Origin: Pelagibacterium lentulum
Lineage (GTDB): Bacteria; Pseudomonadota; Alphaproteobacteria; Rhizobiales; Devosiaceae
NCBI RefSeq assembly: GCF_003992625.1
Contig: NZ_RZMW01000037.1
Span: 186,001 to 250,000 of the forward strand
DNA length: 64,000 nt
Direction of reading: 5' to 3'
In this document: piece after piece, positions 25,895-35,554 of the stretch
Numbering within the stretch: position 1 is the first letter of the stretch
How the letters are laid out: the number at the start of each line of letters is the position of its first letter
Position numbers and translations under genes: made by a program
Notes under the pieces: generated by a model
The model's database searches: none
Told to the model about the DNA's origin: nothing
The model's input: the letters and a program-made list of their open reading frames with translations, nothing else

Positions 25895-26362
25895 ATGCCG
25901 CAAACACCTTGGCAAAAACTCAAGTTTTCTTTGATGCTGCGTGCGGTGGGCATTTATCGGCACGTAACGCTCGGTGTTCGTTGTGCCGTAATTTCCGATA
26001 ACGCAGTGCTGATGGTTCGCCATAGCTACGTCGCGGGATGGCATCTGCCCGGTGGCGGTGTCGATCCAGGCGAGACGGCTCTTGCGGCAGGCAAGAGGGA
26101 AGTGCTTGAAGAAACCGGCTATTGTGTTGCCGATGAAGGGCAGCTTTTCGGTCTCTATCACAGTACGCTCTACACAAATCGCGATCACGTCGCGCTCTAT
26201 GTTTTCGGCGGTGCTGAAAAGCGCCGGGAGTTTGTGCCCAGCGCTGAAATTTCAGAAATCGGCTGGTTCGAAATCGATGGGTTGCCGGACGAGACGAGCC
26301 CGGCAACGCTGAGGCGGCTTGATGAGATTGCCGGGCGACGCCCGATCAGTCTCAACTGGTAA
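25895..26362 (+). CDS. Nudix hydrolase
   Basis: A 155-residue Nudix pyrophosphohydrolase. The Nudix box is exact: G54-x5-E60-x7-R68-E-V-L-E-E-T-G (GGVDPGETALAAGKREVLEETG). It follows a typical beta-strand AVISDNAVLMVRHSYVAGWHLPG. AAAAGGAAG lies 5-6 bases before the ATG. Short divergent partner of the metallophosphoesterase operon. Substrate not predictable; its 3' end overlaps the convergent GST gene by 11 bp. Confidence 0.88.
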   Translation: MPQTPWQKLKFSLMLRAVGIYRHVTLGVRCAVISDNAVLMVRHSYVAGWHLPGGGVDPGETALAAGKREVLEETGYCVADEGQLFGLYHSTLYTNRDHVALYVFGGAEKRREFVPSAEISEIGWFEIDGLPDETSPATLRRLDEIAGRRPISLNW

Positions 26363-27353
26363 CGGCTGACGCAGCTTTGGGCGCATGGCCGATCGGGGTG
26401 ATGAAATCCAGTTCCGGTCCTGCCGGGATGATCCGGTGTGGATTGATGGTTGTGTGGCTCCAGTAGTAGTGGGTGCGAATGTGCTCGAGATCGAGCGTTT
26501 TTGCGACGCCGGGCCAATTATACAGCTTCTTGAGATAAGCTGAGAGGGCCGGATAGTCGGCAATGCGGCGGATATTGCATTTGAAGTGCCCGACATAGAC
26601 CGCATCGAACCGCATCAGCGTGGTCACTAGCCGCCAATCAGCCTCGGTTGGTTCACTGCCCACAAGGAAGGGTTGTTTCTGCAAAATGGTTTCAGCCCAG
26701 TCGAGCGCGTCAAAAAGATTGGTGACGGCTTCTGCATAGGCTTGCTGTGTGGTGGCAAAGCCTGCCTTGTAAACCCCGTTGTTAATGTTGGAATAGACTT
26801 TGGCATTGATCGCATCGATCTGTTCGCGCTTGTCCTCGGGGTAGAAATCGAGCGTGTTGCCGGTTAAATCGTTGAACGCCAAATTGAACATGCGAATAAT
26901 TTCCGCACTTTCATTGGAGACAATCGTATTGGTTTTTTTATCCCAGAGCACTGGGACAGTGACGCGACCAGTATAATCCGGCATTGCGGCGGTATAAACC
27001 TGCCACATATAATCGGCCCCGTGGATCGGATCTTTGTCCGAACCCATGTCTCCGGTAAAGGCCCAGCCGGTTTCATCGGGCATTTTCGGCGCCACTGCCG
27101 ACACCGAAATGTGCTTTTCCAAATCCTTGAGGGCGCGAAAGATCAGTGTGCGATGCGCCCAAGGACAGGCATAGGAAACATAAAGGTGGTAGCGTCCGCT
27201 CTCTGCCTTAAAGCCCCCGGTGCCGGTCGGGCCGGGGCTGCCATCGGCTGTAACCCAGTTGCGGAACGCCGACTCGGAGCGTTTGAACTTACCGCCCGTC
27301 GATTTGGTGTCATACCATTGGGTTGACCACTTACCGTCGATTAGCTGTCCCAT
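26352..27353 (-). CDS. yqjG: Xi-class glutathione transferase / glutathionyl-hydroquinone reductase
   Basis: Reduces glutathionyl-hydroquinones using GSH in the cytosol (Xi-class GST, e.g. E. coli YqjG, Sphingobium PcpF). The 333-residue length is typical. The catalytic Cys is in YACPWAHRT (Cys63), and the following RALKDLEKHISVSAVAP plus the long loop DPIHGADYMWQVYTAAMPDYTGRVTVPVLWDKKT match the family; the SNESAEIIRMFN block is the GSH gamma-Glu site. The N terminus MGQLIDGKWSTQWYDTKSTGGKFKRSESAFRNWV (quoted in part: GKFKRSESAFRNWV) is also typical. Monocistronic. Confidence 0.92.
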   Translation of the reverse strand: MGQLIDGKWSTQWYDTKSTGGKFKRSESAFRNWVTADGSPGPTGTGGFKAESGRYHLYVSYACPWAHRTLIFRALKDLEKHISVSAVAPKMPDETGWAFTGDMGSDKDPIHGADYMWQVYTAAMPDYTGRVTVPVLWDKKTNTIVSNESAEIIRMFNLAFNDLTGNTLDFYPEDKREQIDAINAKVYSNINNGVYKAGFATTQQAYAEAVTNLFDALDWAETILQKQPFLVGSEPTEADWRLVTTLMRFDAVYVGHFKCNIRRIADYPALSAYLKKLYNWPGVAKTLDLEHIRTHYYWSHTTINPHRIIPAGPELDFITPIGHAPKAASAVTS

Positions 27354-27636
27354 ACGATATCCTTTGCTCGTGCGTCTGCATTTATGACGACAATGTAAGG
27401 CGATTGTTCAAAATTATTAGCCCCTTCCCGTTGAACGGCCTGTTTCATCCAAAGCTTGGAACCAAGGCTCGAAAAATTTTGTTGGACGCTGAGGCGTGCC
27501 GGTGCTATTTGCGAAAAAGTTATCCGCTTTGGACCTACAAAAATGTTCAGCTTCGATCAGGATCTTCGACGAATTTGACTACCGCCTGTCGCAGGCGAGG
27601 ATTTCGTTGTACGCTGACCGAACCGGATAATTCCCC

Positions 27637-28179
27637 ATGACGATCTCGACCCCGCACGCCGCGGATTTCGTGACACAGCCTGAAGCGCTGGCCATTCGGC
27701 CTGAAACACCATTCGATGAAGCCTGGATTGAAAACCTGCACGAAGTCTCGTTCGGACCGGGACGATTTGCGCGGGCGGCCTTTCGTGTGCGTGAGCGCTT
27801 CGATGTCGATCCAAGTCTATGCTGGATTGCCGAACTTGGTGGGAAGCGGGCGGCATCGGTGCGCATGACGCCGATCTCGGTCGGTGGGCGCAATGGATAC
27901 TTGTTGGGCCCCCTGATGACCGATCCGGTCTTTCGCAAGCAAGGGGCAGGGCGGACGCTGGTTGCCCATGTTTGCGATCTGGCTCTGGAACGCAAGGGGA
28001 TCGACTTTGTGCTGCTTGTAGGGGACAGGGCCTATTACGAACCTTTGGGCTTTGTGCCGACGACACCGCGCGCAATCGTCTTTCCCGGTCCCGTCGATCC
28101 AGACCGCGTGCTGATCAACACCAGAGATGAAGCGCTGGCTGCAAATCTGAAAGGGGACGTTGCGGGTTTCATCGATTGA
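27637..28179 (+). CDS. GNAT-family N-acetyltransferase
   Basis: A 180-residue acetyltransferase of the predicted YhbS-like type. Acetyl-CoA-binding motif A is around LGPLMTDPVFRKQGAGRTLVAHVCDLAL (the R-K-Q-G-A-G segment), followed by VLLVGDRAYYEPLGFVP, typical of this subgroup. No clear ribosome binding site is seen close to the ATG. It precedes the CoA-type Nudix gene by a few bases and likely starts the operon with it and the CCA-adding enzyme. Substrate unknown. Confidence 0.85.
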   Translation: MTISTPHAADFVTQPEALAIRPETPFDEAWIENLHEVSFGPGRFARAAFRVRERFDVDPSLCWIAELGGKRAASVRMTPISVGGRNGYLLGPLMTDPVFRKQGAGRTLVAHVCDLALERKGIDFVLLVGDRAYYEPLGFVPTTPRAIVFPGPVDPDRVLINTRDEALAANLKGDVAGFID

Positions 28180-28183
28180 GCCT

Positions 28184-28822
28184 ATGTCCTTGGACATGAG
28201 TGGTGACCGCGACATTTTCGAGTTCAGTCAGCGTCTTTTGGGTGAGCCGCAGCCAATGCCGGATGCGGCCGACCTCATGCCGGACTGGCTGCCCGATGAT
28301 GGCTTCGATCAGCCACCGGTGCCCGCGGCCGTGTTAATTGCACTGGTTCGTCGGAATGCGGGCTATAGTGTGCTCTACACGGAGCGCTCAAGCGCTCTGC
28401 GCAAACACTCGGGGCAGGTCGCTTTTCCCGGAGGCCGTATCGATGCGGAAGACCACGATGCGGCTTATGCGGCTCTGCGCGAAGCCAATGAGGAAGTGGC
28501 GCTCAATCCGCAGGATGCCGATATTCTGGGCTATATGCCCTATTATTTCACCGGCACCAATTACTTCATTACCCCGGTGGTCGCCGTGGTGGACCCAAAG
28601 GCGCCGTTTGTTGCCAATCCTTCGGAAGTCGAGCGCGTCTTCGAGGTGCCCCTGGACGTTATTGCGTCCGAGCAAAGCTATAGCACATTCCGCATCCATC
28701 ACCGTGGGCAGGAGCGGCGGAGCTGGCAATTGCAATATGACGGGCACACGATCTGGGGGATCACCGCGAATCTGACCCGCCGGTTTCGCGATAGCGTGAT
28801 CGGCACGGGGGTGGACTCGTGA
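28184..28822 (+). CDS. CoA-pyrophosphatase-like Nudix hydrolase
   Basis: Nudix enzyme of the NudL/Pcd1-like CoA-diphosphatase group. The extended signature upstream of the Nudix box, LYTERSSALRKHSGQVAFPGGRID, is the CoA motif (RxxxHxGQxxFPGG-like), and the box itself reads AALREANEEVAL. ATG at 28184 (MSLDMSGDRD) is four bases after the GNAT stop; ATG at 28196 is an alternative. It overlaps the following cca gene by 4 bp (GTGA). Activity on CoA is by family motif. Confidence 0.87.
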   Translation: MSLDMSGDRDIFEFSQRLLGEPQPMPDAADLMPDWLPDDGFDQPPVPAAVLIALVRRNAGYSVLYTERSSALRKHSGQVAFPGGRIDAEDHDAAYAALREANEEVALNPQDADILGYMPYYFTGTNYFITPVVAVVDPKAPFVANPSEVERVFEVPLDVIASEQSYSTFRIHHRGQERRSWQLQYDGHTIWGITANLTRRFRDSVIGTGVDS

Positions 28823-30027
28823 GTGAGCAAGAGGCGTTGGCGCGATTGAAGGCTGCGGCCTGGCTTGCTGACGCAAAGCCTTTCTTCGACTGCCTGGGTG
28901 GCGATGACGGAGCGACGCGCGCTGTGGGCGGCATTGTGCGTGACACACTTTTGGGGCGCGCTCAGACGACAACCGATATCGATCTTGCCACTGTGCTTCG
29001 GCCGCAAGAGGTGATGGAGCGGGCTCAGGCCGCGGACATTCGGGCCCACCCAACGGGGCTGGAGCATGGCACTGTTACCCTGGTTGCGGGCGGCGTGACG
29101 GCGGAAGTGACCACTTTGCGCGAAGACGTTGAGACGTTTGGCAGACATGCCAAGGTGCGCTTCGGTACTGACTGGGCAAAGGATGCGCGACGGCGCGATT
29201 TCACGATGAATGCGCTTTATGCCGATGCCGCAGGAGCCTTGTTCGATCCGCTCGGAGGCTTGGGTGATTGCCTTGCTCGCAAGGTGAAATTTATAGGCAA
29301 TGCCGACAACAGGATCGCAGAAGATCGGCTGCGCGTTTATCGCTATTTCCGATTTGCTGCCAGCCATGGGGCGCAACAGTTCGACGCCGAAGCGCTTGCG
29401 GCCTGCGCAAGGGTTGCCGACAATCTCGATCAGCTTTCAGCCGAACGGGTGGGCAGCGAGATGGTCCGGCTGCTGGGTTTGGCAAAGATCGGCGAAACGC
29501 TGGGTGAAATGAAGACATGCGGCGTTCTCGACGACATCGTGATGTCGCAGCAGACGCTTGAACGTTTGGTGCGCTACGAAAGCCTTGGTTTTTCTCCCGA
29601 ACTTAGTGGCCGGTTGGCTCTAATTCTCGCGGGCGGGATTGAGGCAGAGAAACTTCAGGACAAATGGCGGCTTTCAAACGCGCAGATCAACGCGGCGCGG
29701 TCGGTTTTCCAGGCTTGTGGCGATGTGTTGTTCGGACAGGTCGCAGAGGTTGCTTACCGCTTGCCCGAGCACAAATTCACAATTGCCGCCGTAGCGAGTG
29801 TCCTTGGTGAAAAAGACGAGCGGTGGCTGGCCGAGCATATGGCGCAAATGGAGCAATTGGTGCCGGATGGGTTTCCGGTGTCGGGCAAGGATCTTGTTCG
29901 CCTGGGATATCATCCCGGCCCTGAACTGGGCGCTGAACTCAAGCGGTTGGAAAAATGCTGGCTCGAAGCAGGTTATGGTTATGACAAGGCGGCCCTGCTC
30001 GCTATGGCAAGGCCGCCTGAAAACTAG
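28819..30027 (+). CDS. cca: CCA tRNA nucleotidyltransferase / poly(A) polymerase family
   Basis: Adds or repairs the 3' CCA of tRNAs (class II nucleotidyltransferase). GTG at 28819 overlaps the preceding TGA by 4 bp. Catalytic blocks: RAVGGIVRDTLLGR (GGxVRD), TTTDIDLAT (metal-binding DxD), TLREDVETFGRHA, RRRDFTMNALYAD and the flexible-loop RVGSEMVRLLGL. Length of 402 is typical of alphaproteobacterial Cca. Often sits after a CoA-Nudix gene in Hyphomicrobiales, as here. Confidence 0.93.
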   Translation: MSEQEALARLKAAAWLADAKPFFDCLGGDDGATRAVGGIVRDTLLGRAQTTTDIDLATVLRPQEVMERAQAADIRAHPTGLEHGTVTLVAGGVTAEVTTLREDVETFGRHAKVRFGTDWAKDARRRDFTMNALYADAAGALFDPLGGLGDCLARKVKFIGNADNRIAEDRLRVYRYFRFAASHGAQQFDAEALAACARVADNLDQLSAERVGSEMVRLLGLAKIGETLGEMKTCGVLDDIVMSQQTLERLVRYESLGFSPELSGRLALILAGGIEAEKLQDKWRLSNAQINAARSVFQACGDVLFGQVAEVAYRLPEHKFTIAAVASVLGEKDERWLAEHMAQMEQLVPDGFPVSGKDLVRLGYHPGPELGAELKRLEKCWLEAGYGYDKAALLAMARPPEN

Positions 30028-30039
30028 GACGGCTTTCGA

Positions 30040-30237
30040 TCAGTGCCGGGTTTCGCCGGTGCCTTCAACATCGACGATACGCTCCTTTATGCGTTCGACC
30101 ATGTCGGGGCGAATATCGGTCTCACCGTGCTCGGTGCGCAGTTTTTCGACTGCCTTGCGAACAACTTCAGCTTCCGATTCTGCTGTTGCGTGCCAAGTGG
30201 CTCCGGGGATCAGCGATCCGCCATCAAAGCGTTTCAT
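30040..30237 (-). CDS. DUF1059-like small protein
   Basis: A 65-residue soluble protein. The segment ATWHATAESEAEVVRKAVEKLRTEHGETDIRPDMVERIKERIVD follows the DUF1059 pattern (strand, then AEVVRKAxxHxxxxH-like helix), though the usual paired Cys are absent. Convergent with cca (12-bp gap) and upstream of nothing obvious. No function is known for the family. Confidence 0.6.
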   Translation of the reverse strand: MKRFDGGSLIPGATWHATAESEAEVVRKAVEKLRTEHGETDIRPDMVERIKERIVDVEGTGETRH

Positions 30238-30321
30238 GGTGTTCCTCCGTTCTTGTCGTTTCGGGATGCGACCATATCATAAAAACGAAGCCATTGCAGG
30301 TTTGTTCCAGCTTGCCGTCAA

Positions 30322-31209
30322 CTATGGCCAGCGCACCTCGGGGGGCATGGACGACAGAATCGAATTGACGTTGCCACCGGTTTTGAGCCCGAAGGTCGTA
30401 CCCCGGTCATAAAGCAGGTTAAATTCGACATAGCGGCCGCGGCGTACAAGCTGCTCATGCCGCTGCTCGTCGGTCCAGGGCGTATTGAAGTTGCGGCGTA
30501 CCAATTCGGGATAAATCTCGATAAACCTTCGCCCGACATCCTGAGTGAATGCGAAATCGGCATCCCAGTCGCCCGAATTGTGCCGATCATAAAAGATGCC
30601 ACCGATGCCGCGCGGTTCCTTGCGGTGCGGCAGATAGAAGTATTCGTCGCACCAGTCTTTATAGCGCTGGTAATCTGCGACGTCATGGGGCGTGCATGCT
30701 GCTTTCATGGCGGCATGGAATGCACGCGAATCAGGATCGTCCTGCGTGCGGCGCGCATCGAGCACCGGGGTAAGATCGCCGCCGCCGCCAAACCACCATT
30801 GTGACGTCACGACCATGCGGGTGTTCATGTGTACCGCGGGCACATTGGGATTCCACGGATGGCCGATGACCGAAATACCGGAGGCCCAGAAATGGGCATT
30901 TTCCTCGGTGCCAGGAATGGATTTGGCAAATTCAGGAGAAAACTGGCCGTAAACGGTCGAGATATGAACGCCCATTTTTTCAAAGACGCGTCCATGAATG
31001 AGCGACATTTCACCGCCGCCGCCTTCAGCACCGGTGTGATCGGTGCGCGTCCATGTTTCCCGCTCGAAACGGCCGGGTTCGCGATCTGCGTGAGGTCCTG
31101 CCACCTCGTCCTCAACTGCCTCAAGGGCCGCGCAAAGGTCGTCGCGAACCTGCCGGAACCACGTGCTGGCCTTGGATTTTTTGTCTTCAATATCAGCGGG
31201 TAAGGTCAT
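30322..31209 (-). CDS. hemF: Oxygen-dependent coproporphyrinogen III oxidase
   Basis: Oxidatively decarboxylates coproporphyrinogen III to protoporphyrinogen IX using O2 in heme synthesis. The 295-residue length and blocks [64 protein letters not shown] and the C-terminal [23 protein letters not shown] are diagnostic. It overlaps trmL by 4 bp (ATGA) and is second in that leftward pair. Cytosolic. Confidence 0.97.
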   Translation of the reverse strand: MTLPADIEDKKSKASTWFRQVRDDLCAALEAVEDEVAGPHADREPGRFERETWTRTDHTGAEGGGGEMSLIHGRVFEKMGVHISTVYGQFSPEFAKSIPGTEENAHFWASGISVIGHPWNPNVPAVHMNTRMVVTSQWWFGGGGDLTPVLDARRTQDDPDSRAFHAAMKAACTPHDVADYQRYKDWCDEYFYLPHRKEPRGIGGIFYDRHNSGDWDADFAFTQDVGRRFIEIYPELVRRNFNTPWTDEQRHEQLVRRGRYVEFNLLYDRGTTFGLKTGGNVNSILSSMPPEVRWP

Positions 31210-31676
31210 ATGAGTGTGTCGAACCCCTTTATCTGGCGCAGTGCCTCTCCTAACACGATGGCAGCGGCGATGGCGACATTGAGCGAGCGCGCCTCTTGTC
31301 GCATCGGAATTCGCAACCGCAAATCGGCACTATCATCCACCGACTGGGGGACGCCGGCACTTTCGCGCCCGACCAGCAGGATGTCGCTTTCCGAAAAGCT
31401 GGCGTCATAGCAGGAGACTGAAGCCTTTGTCGTCAGGAGTGCAAGGCGTCTGTTTTCCAGCTTTCGCCAGCTGTCAAAAGCGGAAAAACCTGTATGCTCG
31501 ATCAATTCCACCTGATCGAGATAATCCATGCCAGCGCGTTTGAGTGCGGCGCGGGAAAAGGGAAATCCCGTAGGGTGGATGATGTGAACAGGCACGCCAA
31601 GGCAGGCGCCAAGGCGCAAAAGTGTCCCGGTGTTTTGGGCAATGTCTGGCTGATAGAGCGCGAGAGCAGGCGTCAT
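31206..31676 (-). CDS. trmL: tRNA (cytidine/uridine-34 2'-O)-methyltransferase
   Basis: SPOUT-family methylase modifying the wobble nucleotide of certain tRNA-Leu species. It starts [23 protein letters not shown], with knot-forming blocks [26 protein letters not shown] and [19 protein letters not shown]. 156 residues is the normal size. First gene of the trmL-hemF pair. The 202-bp gap to petA upstream holds no clear feature beyond a doubtful 34-codon frame. Confidence 0.94.
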   Translation of the reverse strand: MTPALALYQPDIAQNTGTLLRLGACLGVPVHIIHPTGFPFSRAALKRAGMDYLDQVELIEHTGFSAFDSWRKLENRRLALLTTKASVSCYDASFSESDILLVGRESAGVPQSVDDSADLRLRIPMRQEARSLNVAIAAAIVLGEALRQIKGFDTLI

Positions 31677-31878
31677 GGGATAAAGAATGGCCCAAAAGTG
31701 TTCAAATCTGGGTGGGTATAGTGTCGCATATTGGTGAAGTCACGCCCCCGATGTCTGGACAAGACGATAAGACAGTGCAAAAAGAACCCAAAAATCCGCG
31801 CCGCTTGCCAGCGGCTTGGGCCGAGTCGTATATGCCGAAGGCAGGACCGGCCTGATTAAGCGGACATGAGATTAAATT

Positions 31879-32430
31879 GTGCAGGCCTTACGGGGATCAA
31901 GAGCTTTGGCGACAGCGAGCGAAACAAAAGCGACAAGACGCGATTTTCTTTACGTCGCGACAGGAGCAGTGGGGGCGGTTGGCGTAGCCGCCGTTGTATG
32001 GCCACTTATCGACCAGTTGAACCCGGATGCCTCGGTTTTGGCGCTGGCATCCGCGCAGTTCGATCTTTCGCCGATTGCTGAAGGATCGTCGGTTACGGTT
32101 ATGTGGCGCGGTATGCCGGTGTTTATCCGTCATCGTACCCAAGCCGAAATCGAGGCCGCTCGAGCGGTGGATGTTGCGACCCTGCGCGACCCGGAGAGCG
32201 ATGCGGATCGTGTCAAGGAAGGCCATGAGCAATGGCTGGTGATGGTCGCAAACTGCACGCATCTTGGCTGCGTTCCAGTGGGTGAATCGGGCGATTATGA
32301 TGGATGGTTCTGCCCTTGCCACGGGTCGCAGTTCGACACTGCGGGCCGAATTCGTCGTGGTCCGGCACCGACCAACCTGGTTGTGCCGCCGTATGAATTT
32401 CTGACCGATACACTGATCGAGATCGGCTAA
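31879..32430 (+). CDS. petA: Ubiquinol-cytochrome c reductase Rieske iron-sulfur subunit
   Basis: Carries the [2Fe-2S] centre that takes electrons from ubiquinol to cytochrome c1 on the periplasmic side. The N terminus has a twin-Arg motif [12 protein letters not shown] followed by a membrane helix, so it is Tat-inserted. Cluster ligands: CTHLGC ([13 protein letters not shown]) and CPCHGS. Start GTG at 31879; its RBS is weak and no in-frame Met lies near. First gene of the bc1 operon, 15 bp before petB. Confidence 0.95.
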   Translation: MQALRGSRALATASETKATRRDFLYVATGAVGAVGVAAVVWPLIDQLNPDASVLALASAQFDLSPIAEGSSVTVMWRGMPVFIRHRTQAEIEAARAVDVATLRDPESDADRVKEGHEQWLVMVANCTHLGCVPVGESGDYDGWFCPCHGSQFDTAGRIRRGPAPTNLVVPPYEFLTDTLIEIG

Positions 32431-32445
32431 GGGGACTGTTGAGGA

Positions 32446-33708
32446 ATGGCTAATCACGCAGGCAACTACACGCCGGGCAACGGGTTCGAGCGCTGGATGG
32501 ACGAGCGCCTCCCTATCATCAGGTTCTCCAAAGAACATCTGATGGACTTCCCGACACCCAAAAATCTCAACTACTGGTGGACTTTCGGCGGCATTCTCGC
32601 CTTCATGCTGGTGGTGCAAATCGTCACCGGGATCATTCTGGTGATGCACTATACGCCGCATGTAGATCTGGCATTCGCGTCGGTCGAACATATTCGGCGT
32701 GACGTGAATTACGGACGTATCATTCAGGGGACTCACGCGGTGGGTGCCTCGATGTTCTTTGTGGCGCTTTATGTGCATATGTTCCGGGGTCTTTATTATG
32801 GGTCCTATAAGGCGCCGCGCGAAATCATCTGGATGCTCGGCGTAATCCTGTTCATCCTGGTCATGGCGACCGCTTTCATGGGCTATGTGCTGCCCTGGGG
32901 GCAGATGAGCCTTTGGGGTGCGACGGTTATCACCGGGCTGTTCTCAGCTATTCCGGTGATCGGGGAGCCAATCCAGACGCTGCTTCTGGGCGGTTTCTCG
33001 GTGGCAAATCCGACACTCAACCGCTTCTTCTCGCTGCATTATCTGCTGCCCTTTATCATTGCGGCGGTTGTGGTGCTTCATATTTGGGCGCTGCATGTGC
33101 CGGGCAACAACAATCCGGTTGGTGTCGAAGTCAAGGAAAGCCGCGATACGTTGCCGTTCCACCCTTACTTCACCATGAAGGATCTGTTTGCGATCGTGGT
33201 CTTCCTGATCCCGTTTGCCTGGTTCGTATTTTTCGCGCCGGATATCCTGGGCCACGCGGACAATTACATTCCCGGTGATCCCCTGGTTACTCCAGCTCAC
33301 ATCGTGCCTGAATGGTATCTGCTGCCCTATTACGCCATGCTGCGCGCTATCGACTTCGATGTCCTCTTTATCGAAGCCCGGTTGGGCGGGGTTCTGGTGA
33401 TGTTCGGTTCGCTTGCGATCCTGTTCGTTCTACCGTGGCTGGACCGGTCGCCCGTGCGCTCAGGCACCTTCCGGCCTCTGTTCAAGCCTTTCTATTGGGT
33501 GTTCGTGTTCACCTTTATTGTTCTGGCTTATCTTGGGGCACAGCCTGCTGAAGGCATCTACGTTCTTTTGGCGCAGATATGCACGGCTTACTATTTCGGT
33601 TATTTCCTGATTATCCTTCCGCTGCTGTCGCGGATCGAAACGCCAGCACCGCTGCCCGCGAGCATCTCGGAAAGCGTGTTGGCCAAAAGCAAGAAGGCTG
33701 CGGCCTGA
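32446..33708 (+). CDS. petB: Cytochrome b of the bc1 complex
   Basis: Integral subunit with hemes bL and bH and both quinone sites. 420 residues, eight helices. Heme ligands lie in the [18 protein letters not shown] pair (TM2) and [22 protein letters not shown] (TM4). The Qo-site signature PEWY is in [17 protein letters not shown]. It lies between petA and petC in the usual order. RBS GAGGA precedes the ATG. Confidence 0.97.
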   Translation: MANHAGNYTPGNGFERWMDERLPIIRFSKEHLMDFPTPKNLNYWWTFGGILAFMLVVQIVTGIILVMHYTPHVDLAFASVEHIRRDVNYGRIIQGTHAVGASMFFVALYVHMFRGLYYGSYKAPREIIWMLGVILFILVMATAFMGYVLPWGQMSLWGATVITGLFSAIPVIGEPIQTLLLGGFSVANPTLNRFFSLHYLLPFIIAAVVVLHIWALHVPGNNNPVGVEVKESRDTLPFHPYFTMKDLFAIVVFLIPFAWFVFFAPDILGHADNYIPGDPLVTPAHIVPEWYLLPYYAMLRAIDFDVLFIEARLGGVLVMFGSLAILFVLPWLDRSPVRSGTFRPLFKPFYWVFVFTFIVLAYLGAQPAEGIYVLLAQICTAYYFGYFLIILPLLSRIETPAPLPASISESVLAKSKKAAA

Positions 33709-33728
33709 GACGGCGAGGGGAAAAGACA

Positions 33729-34553
33729 ATGATCAAGAAAAAATCACTCCTTGGCGCGTTGGTTCTCGCCGCAACCATGGCGTTTTCGGCCAACCCGGCC
33801 CAGGCGGCCGGGGAAACTGCCCACGCCTATCAGCAAAGCTGGACATTCTCCGGGGTCTTTGGAACCTATGATCGTAACCAGTTGCGGCGCGGTTTTCAGG
33901 TCTTCAAGGAAGCCTGCTCAAGCTGCCATGGCCTGGATTTCATTGCGTTCCGTAACCTGTCGGAACCCGGTGGCCCGCAGTATTCCGAGGAAGCTGTGCG
34001 CGCATTGGCAGCCGAATTCACGGTAGAAGACATCGAGGCTGAGGGTGGCGAACGTCCCGCTATTCCGGCAGATCGCTGGCCAGATCCGTTTGAGAACGAT
34101 CAGATTGCGCGTGATGCCAATAGTGGCGCGCTGCCGCCCGATCTTTCTCTGATGGCCAAGGCGCGGACGATTCACCAGGAGTTTCCGTGGTGGGTGTTCA
34201 ACTATTTCACCGCCTATCAGGAAGGCGGGGCAGACTACATCTACAATCTGCTGACGCGCTATGCAGAACCGCCTGAAGGCGAGGAATTGCAGCCGGGCAT
34301 GTATTACAACGAGTTCTATGGACCCATTGTGATGCCTAACCCGCTTTCGGATGGCCTGATTTCCTATGAGGGGGAAGGTACGCCGGAGACAGTCGAGCAA
34401 TATGCGCTGGATGTCGCGGCCTTCCTGCAATGGACAGCCGATCCTCATATGGTGTCGCGCAAGCAAATGGGCTTCCGTGTCATGATCTTCCTCGTGCTGC
34501 TTGCCGGTATGATGTATCTGGTCAAGCGCAAGATCTGGGCAAACGCTCACTAA
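33729..34553 (+). CDS. petC: Cytochrome c1 of the bc1 complex
   Basis: Periplasmic c-type cytochrome anchored at its C terminus, final electron acceptor in bc1. ATG at 33729 gives a signal peptide (LLGALVLAATMAFSANPAQA) and has GAGGGG upstream. The heme motif is CSSCHG, with axial Met likely in NEFYGPIVMPNPLSDG; the C-terminal helix RVMIFLVLLAGMMYLVKRKIW is the anchor. Followed by a clear terminator. Confidence 0.95.
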   Translation: MIKKKSLLGALVLAATMAFSANPAQAAGETAHAYQQSWTFSGVFGTYDRNQLRRGFQVFKEACSSCHGLDFIAFRNLSEPGGPQYSEEAVRALAAEFTVEDIEAEGGERPAIPADRWPDPFENDQIARDANSGALPPDLSLMAKARTIHQEFPWWVFNYFTAYQEGGADYIYNLLTRYAEPPEGEELQPGMYYNEFYGPIVMPNPLSDGLISYEGEGTPETVEQYALDVAAFLQWTADPHMVSRKQMGFRVMIFLVLLAGMMYLVKRKIWANAH

Positions 34554-34575
34554 GGTGCATGTCCGGGATTGAATG

Positions 34576-34606
34576 AAAAGAGGAGCCGTGAGGCTCCTCT
34601 TTTTTC
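34576..34606 (+). terminator. Rho-independent terminator of bc1 operon
   Basis: Arms AAAAGAGGAGCC (34576-34587) and GGCTCCTCTTTT (34592-34603) with a GTGA loop; a T-run reaches about 34605. Confidence 0.9.
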
Positions 34607-34694
34607 GTTTGGCCGTCGCGGTGCTGGTTCTGTCTTGATCAGGCCGCATTGGCTGTTTATTTTCAGGCTGTGAGCGTCGCCTGCGGAGGGTCGG

Positions 34695-34898
34695 ATGTCA
34701 GCCATACGCATTGCCAAAACAGTATTGTTCGTTGCGCTTGCTGCGAGCCGCAATCCGGCAGTGCGTGAAGCTGTTCGCAACGCCCCGAAGATGATTCCGG
34801 CCGAGCAGCGGCGGGCCGCGCTTGACGGCGCAAAACGCGCCGCGCGCAAGGCTGGTGAAATCACCGCGCGCGTTGTGCCGCCCAATCGTTTCTTCTAG
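34695..34898 (+). CDS. Small basic protein of unknown function
   Basis: A 67-residue, Ala/Arg/Lys-rich protein (KTVLFVALAASRNPAVREAVRNAPKMIPAEQRRAALDGAKRAARKAGE), predicted mostly helical with a hydrophobic N-terminal patch. GGAGGG lies 5 bases before the ATG, which supports translation. It sits alone between bc1 and apt. No family recognised. Confidence 0.6.
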   Translation: MSAIRIAKTVLFVALAASRNPAVREAVRNAPKMIPAEQRRAALDGAKRAARKAGEITARVVPPNRFF

Positions 34899-34998
34899 CT
34901 TCTAAACAGCGTTTGCTGGGCGGTATCGGGCCTTTCCTCTCAAGCTGAAACATGATTGGATCGCCGCCGGTTCGAATCTGTTTGTCTTGCGTGGTGTC

Positions 34999-35532
34999 AT
35001 GGCTGTTGATCTGAAATCGCTCGTCCGTTCCATCCCCGATTATCCCAAGCCGGGCATCATCTTTCGCGATATTACATCGCTGATCGAAGACTCTGCCGGG
35101 TTCCGGCAGGCTTGCCAGCAACTGGCCGATAGCCATTCGAGCAAGGGCATTACTAAAGTGGCCGGGATAGAGGCGCGTGGCTTTATCTTCGGCGCTGGCG
35201 TCGCCATTGCCTTGGGGGTTGGGTTTGTACCCGTGCGTAAGGCGGGCAAGCTGCCAGGCGAAACGATCGGGCAGAACTATGCGCTCGAGTACGGCGTGGA
35301 CACCATTGAGATCCACGCCAATGCCGTCAACGGCGATGATAATGTGCTGCTGATCGATGATCTTATCGCAACGGGCGGAACAGCTGTAGCTGCAATATCG
35401 CTGTTGCGCCGCACGGGTGCTACGGTTTCCCATGCTGGCTTTGTTATTGACCTGCCCGACATAAACGGTGCGGAAAAAGTGCGCGCGCTCGGCGTTTCCG
35501 TCGAGGCGCTTATTGCGTTCGAGGGGCATTAG
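34999..35532 (+). CDS. apt: Adenine phosphoribosyltransferase
   Basis: Salvages adenine with PRPP to AMP. ATG at 34999 (MAVDLKSLVRSIPDYP) gives 177 residues. Type I PRTase features: IPDYPKPGIIFRDITSLIED near the N terminus, GIEARGFIFGAG, RKAGKLPGETIGQNYALEYG and the PRPP loop VLLIDDLIATGGTA. The preceding TTG (34987) is not needed. Monocistronic, convergent with the QorB-like gene. Confidence 0.96.
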   Translation: MAVDLKSLVRSIPDYPKPGIIFRDITSLIEDSAGFRQACQQLADSHSSKGITKVAGIEARGFIFGAGVAIALGVGFVPVRKAGKLPGETIGQNYALEYGVDTIEIHANAVNGDDNVLLIDDLIATGGTAVAAISLLRRTGATVSHAGFVIDLPDINGAEKVRALGVSVEALIAFEGH

Positions 35533-35554
35533 AGCCAAGGACCTGACTGTAAGG

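Noticed and set aside
27579-27603. Hairpin CGCCTG/CAGGCG before the GNAT gene
   Set aside because: Short stem without T-run or obvious role.
31751-31855. 34-codon open frame before petA (begins MSGQDDKTVQ)
   Set aside because: No ribosome binding site and no membrane or family character; could be a small peptide but too weak to list as a gene.
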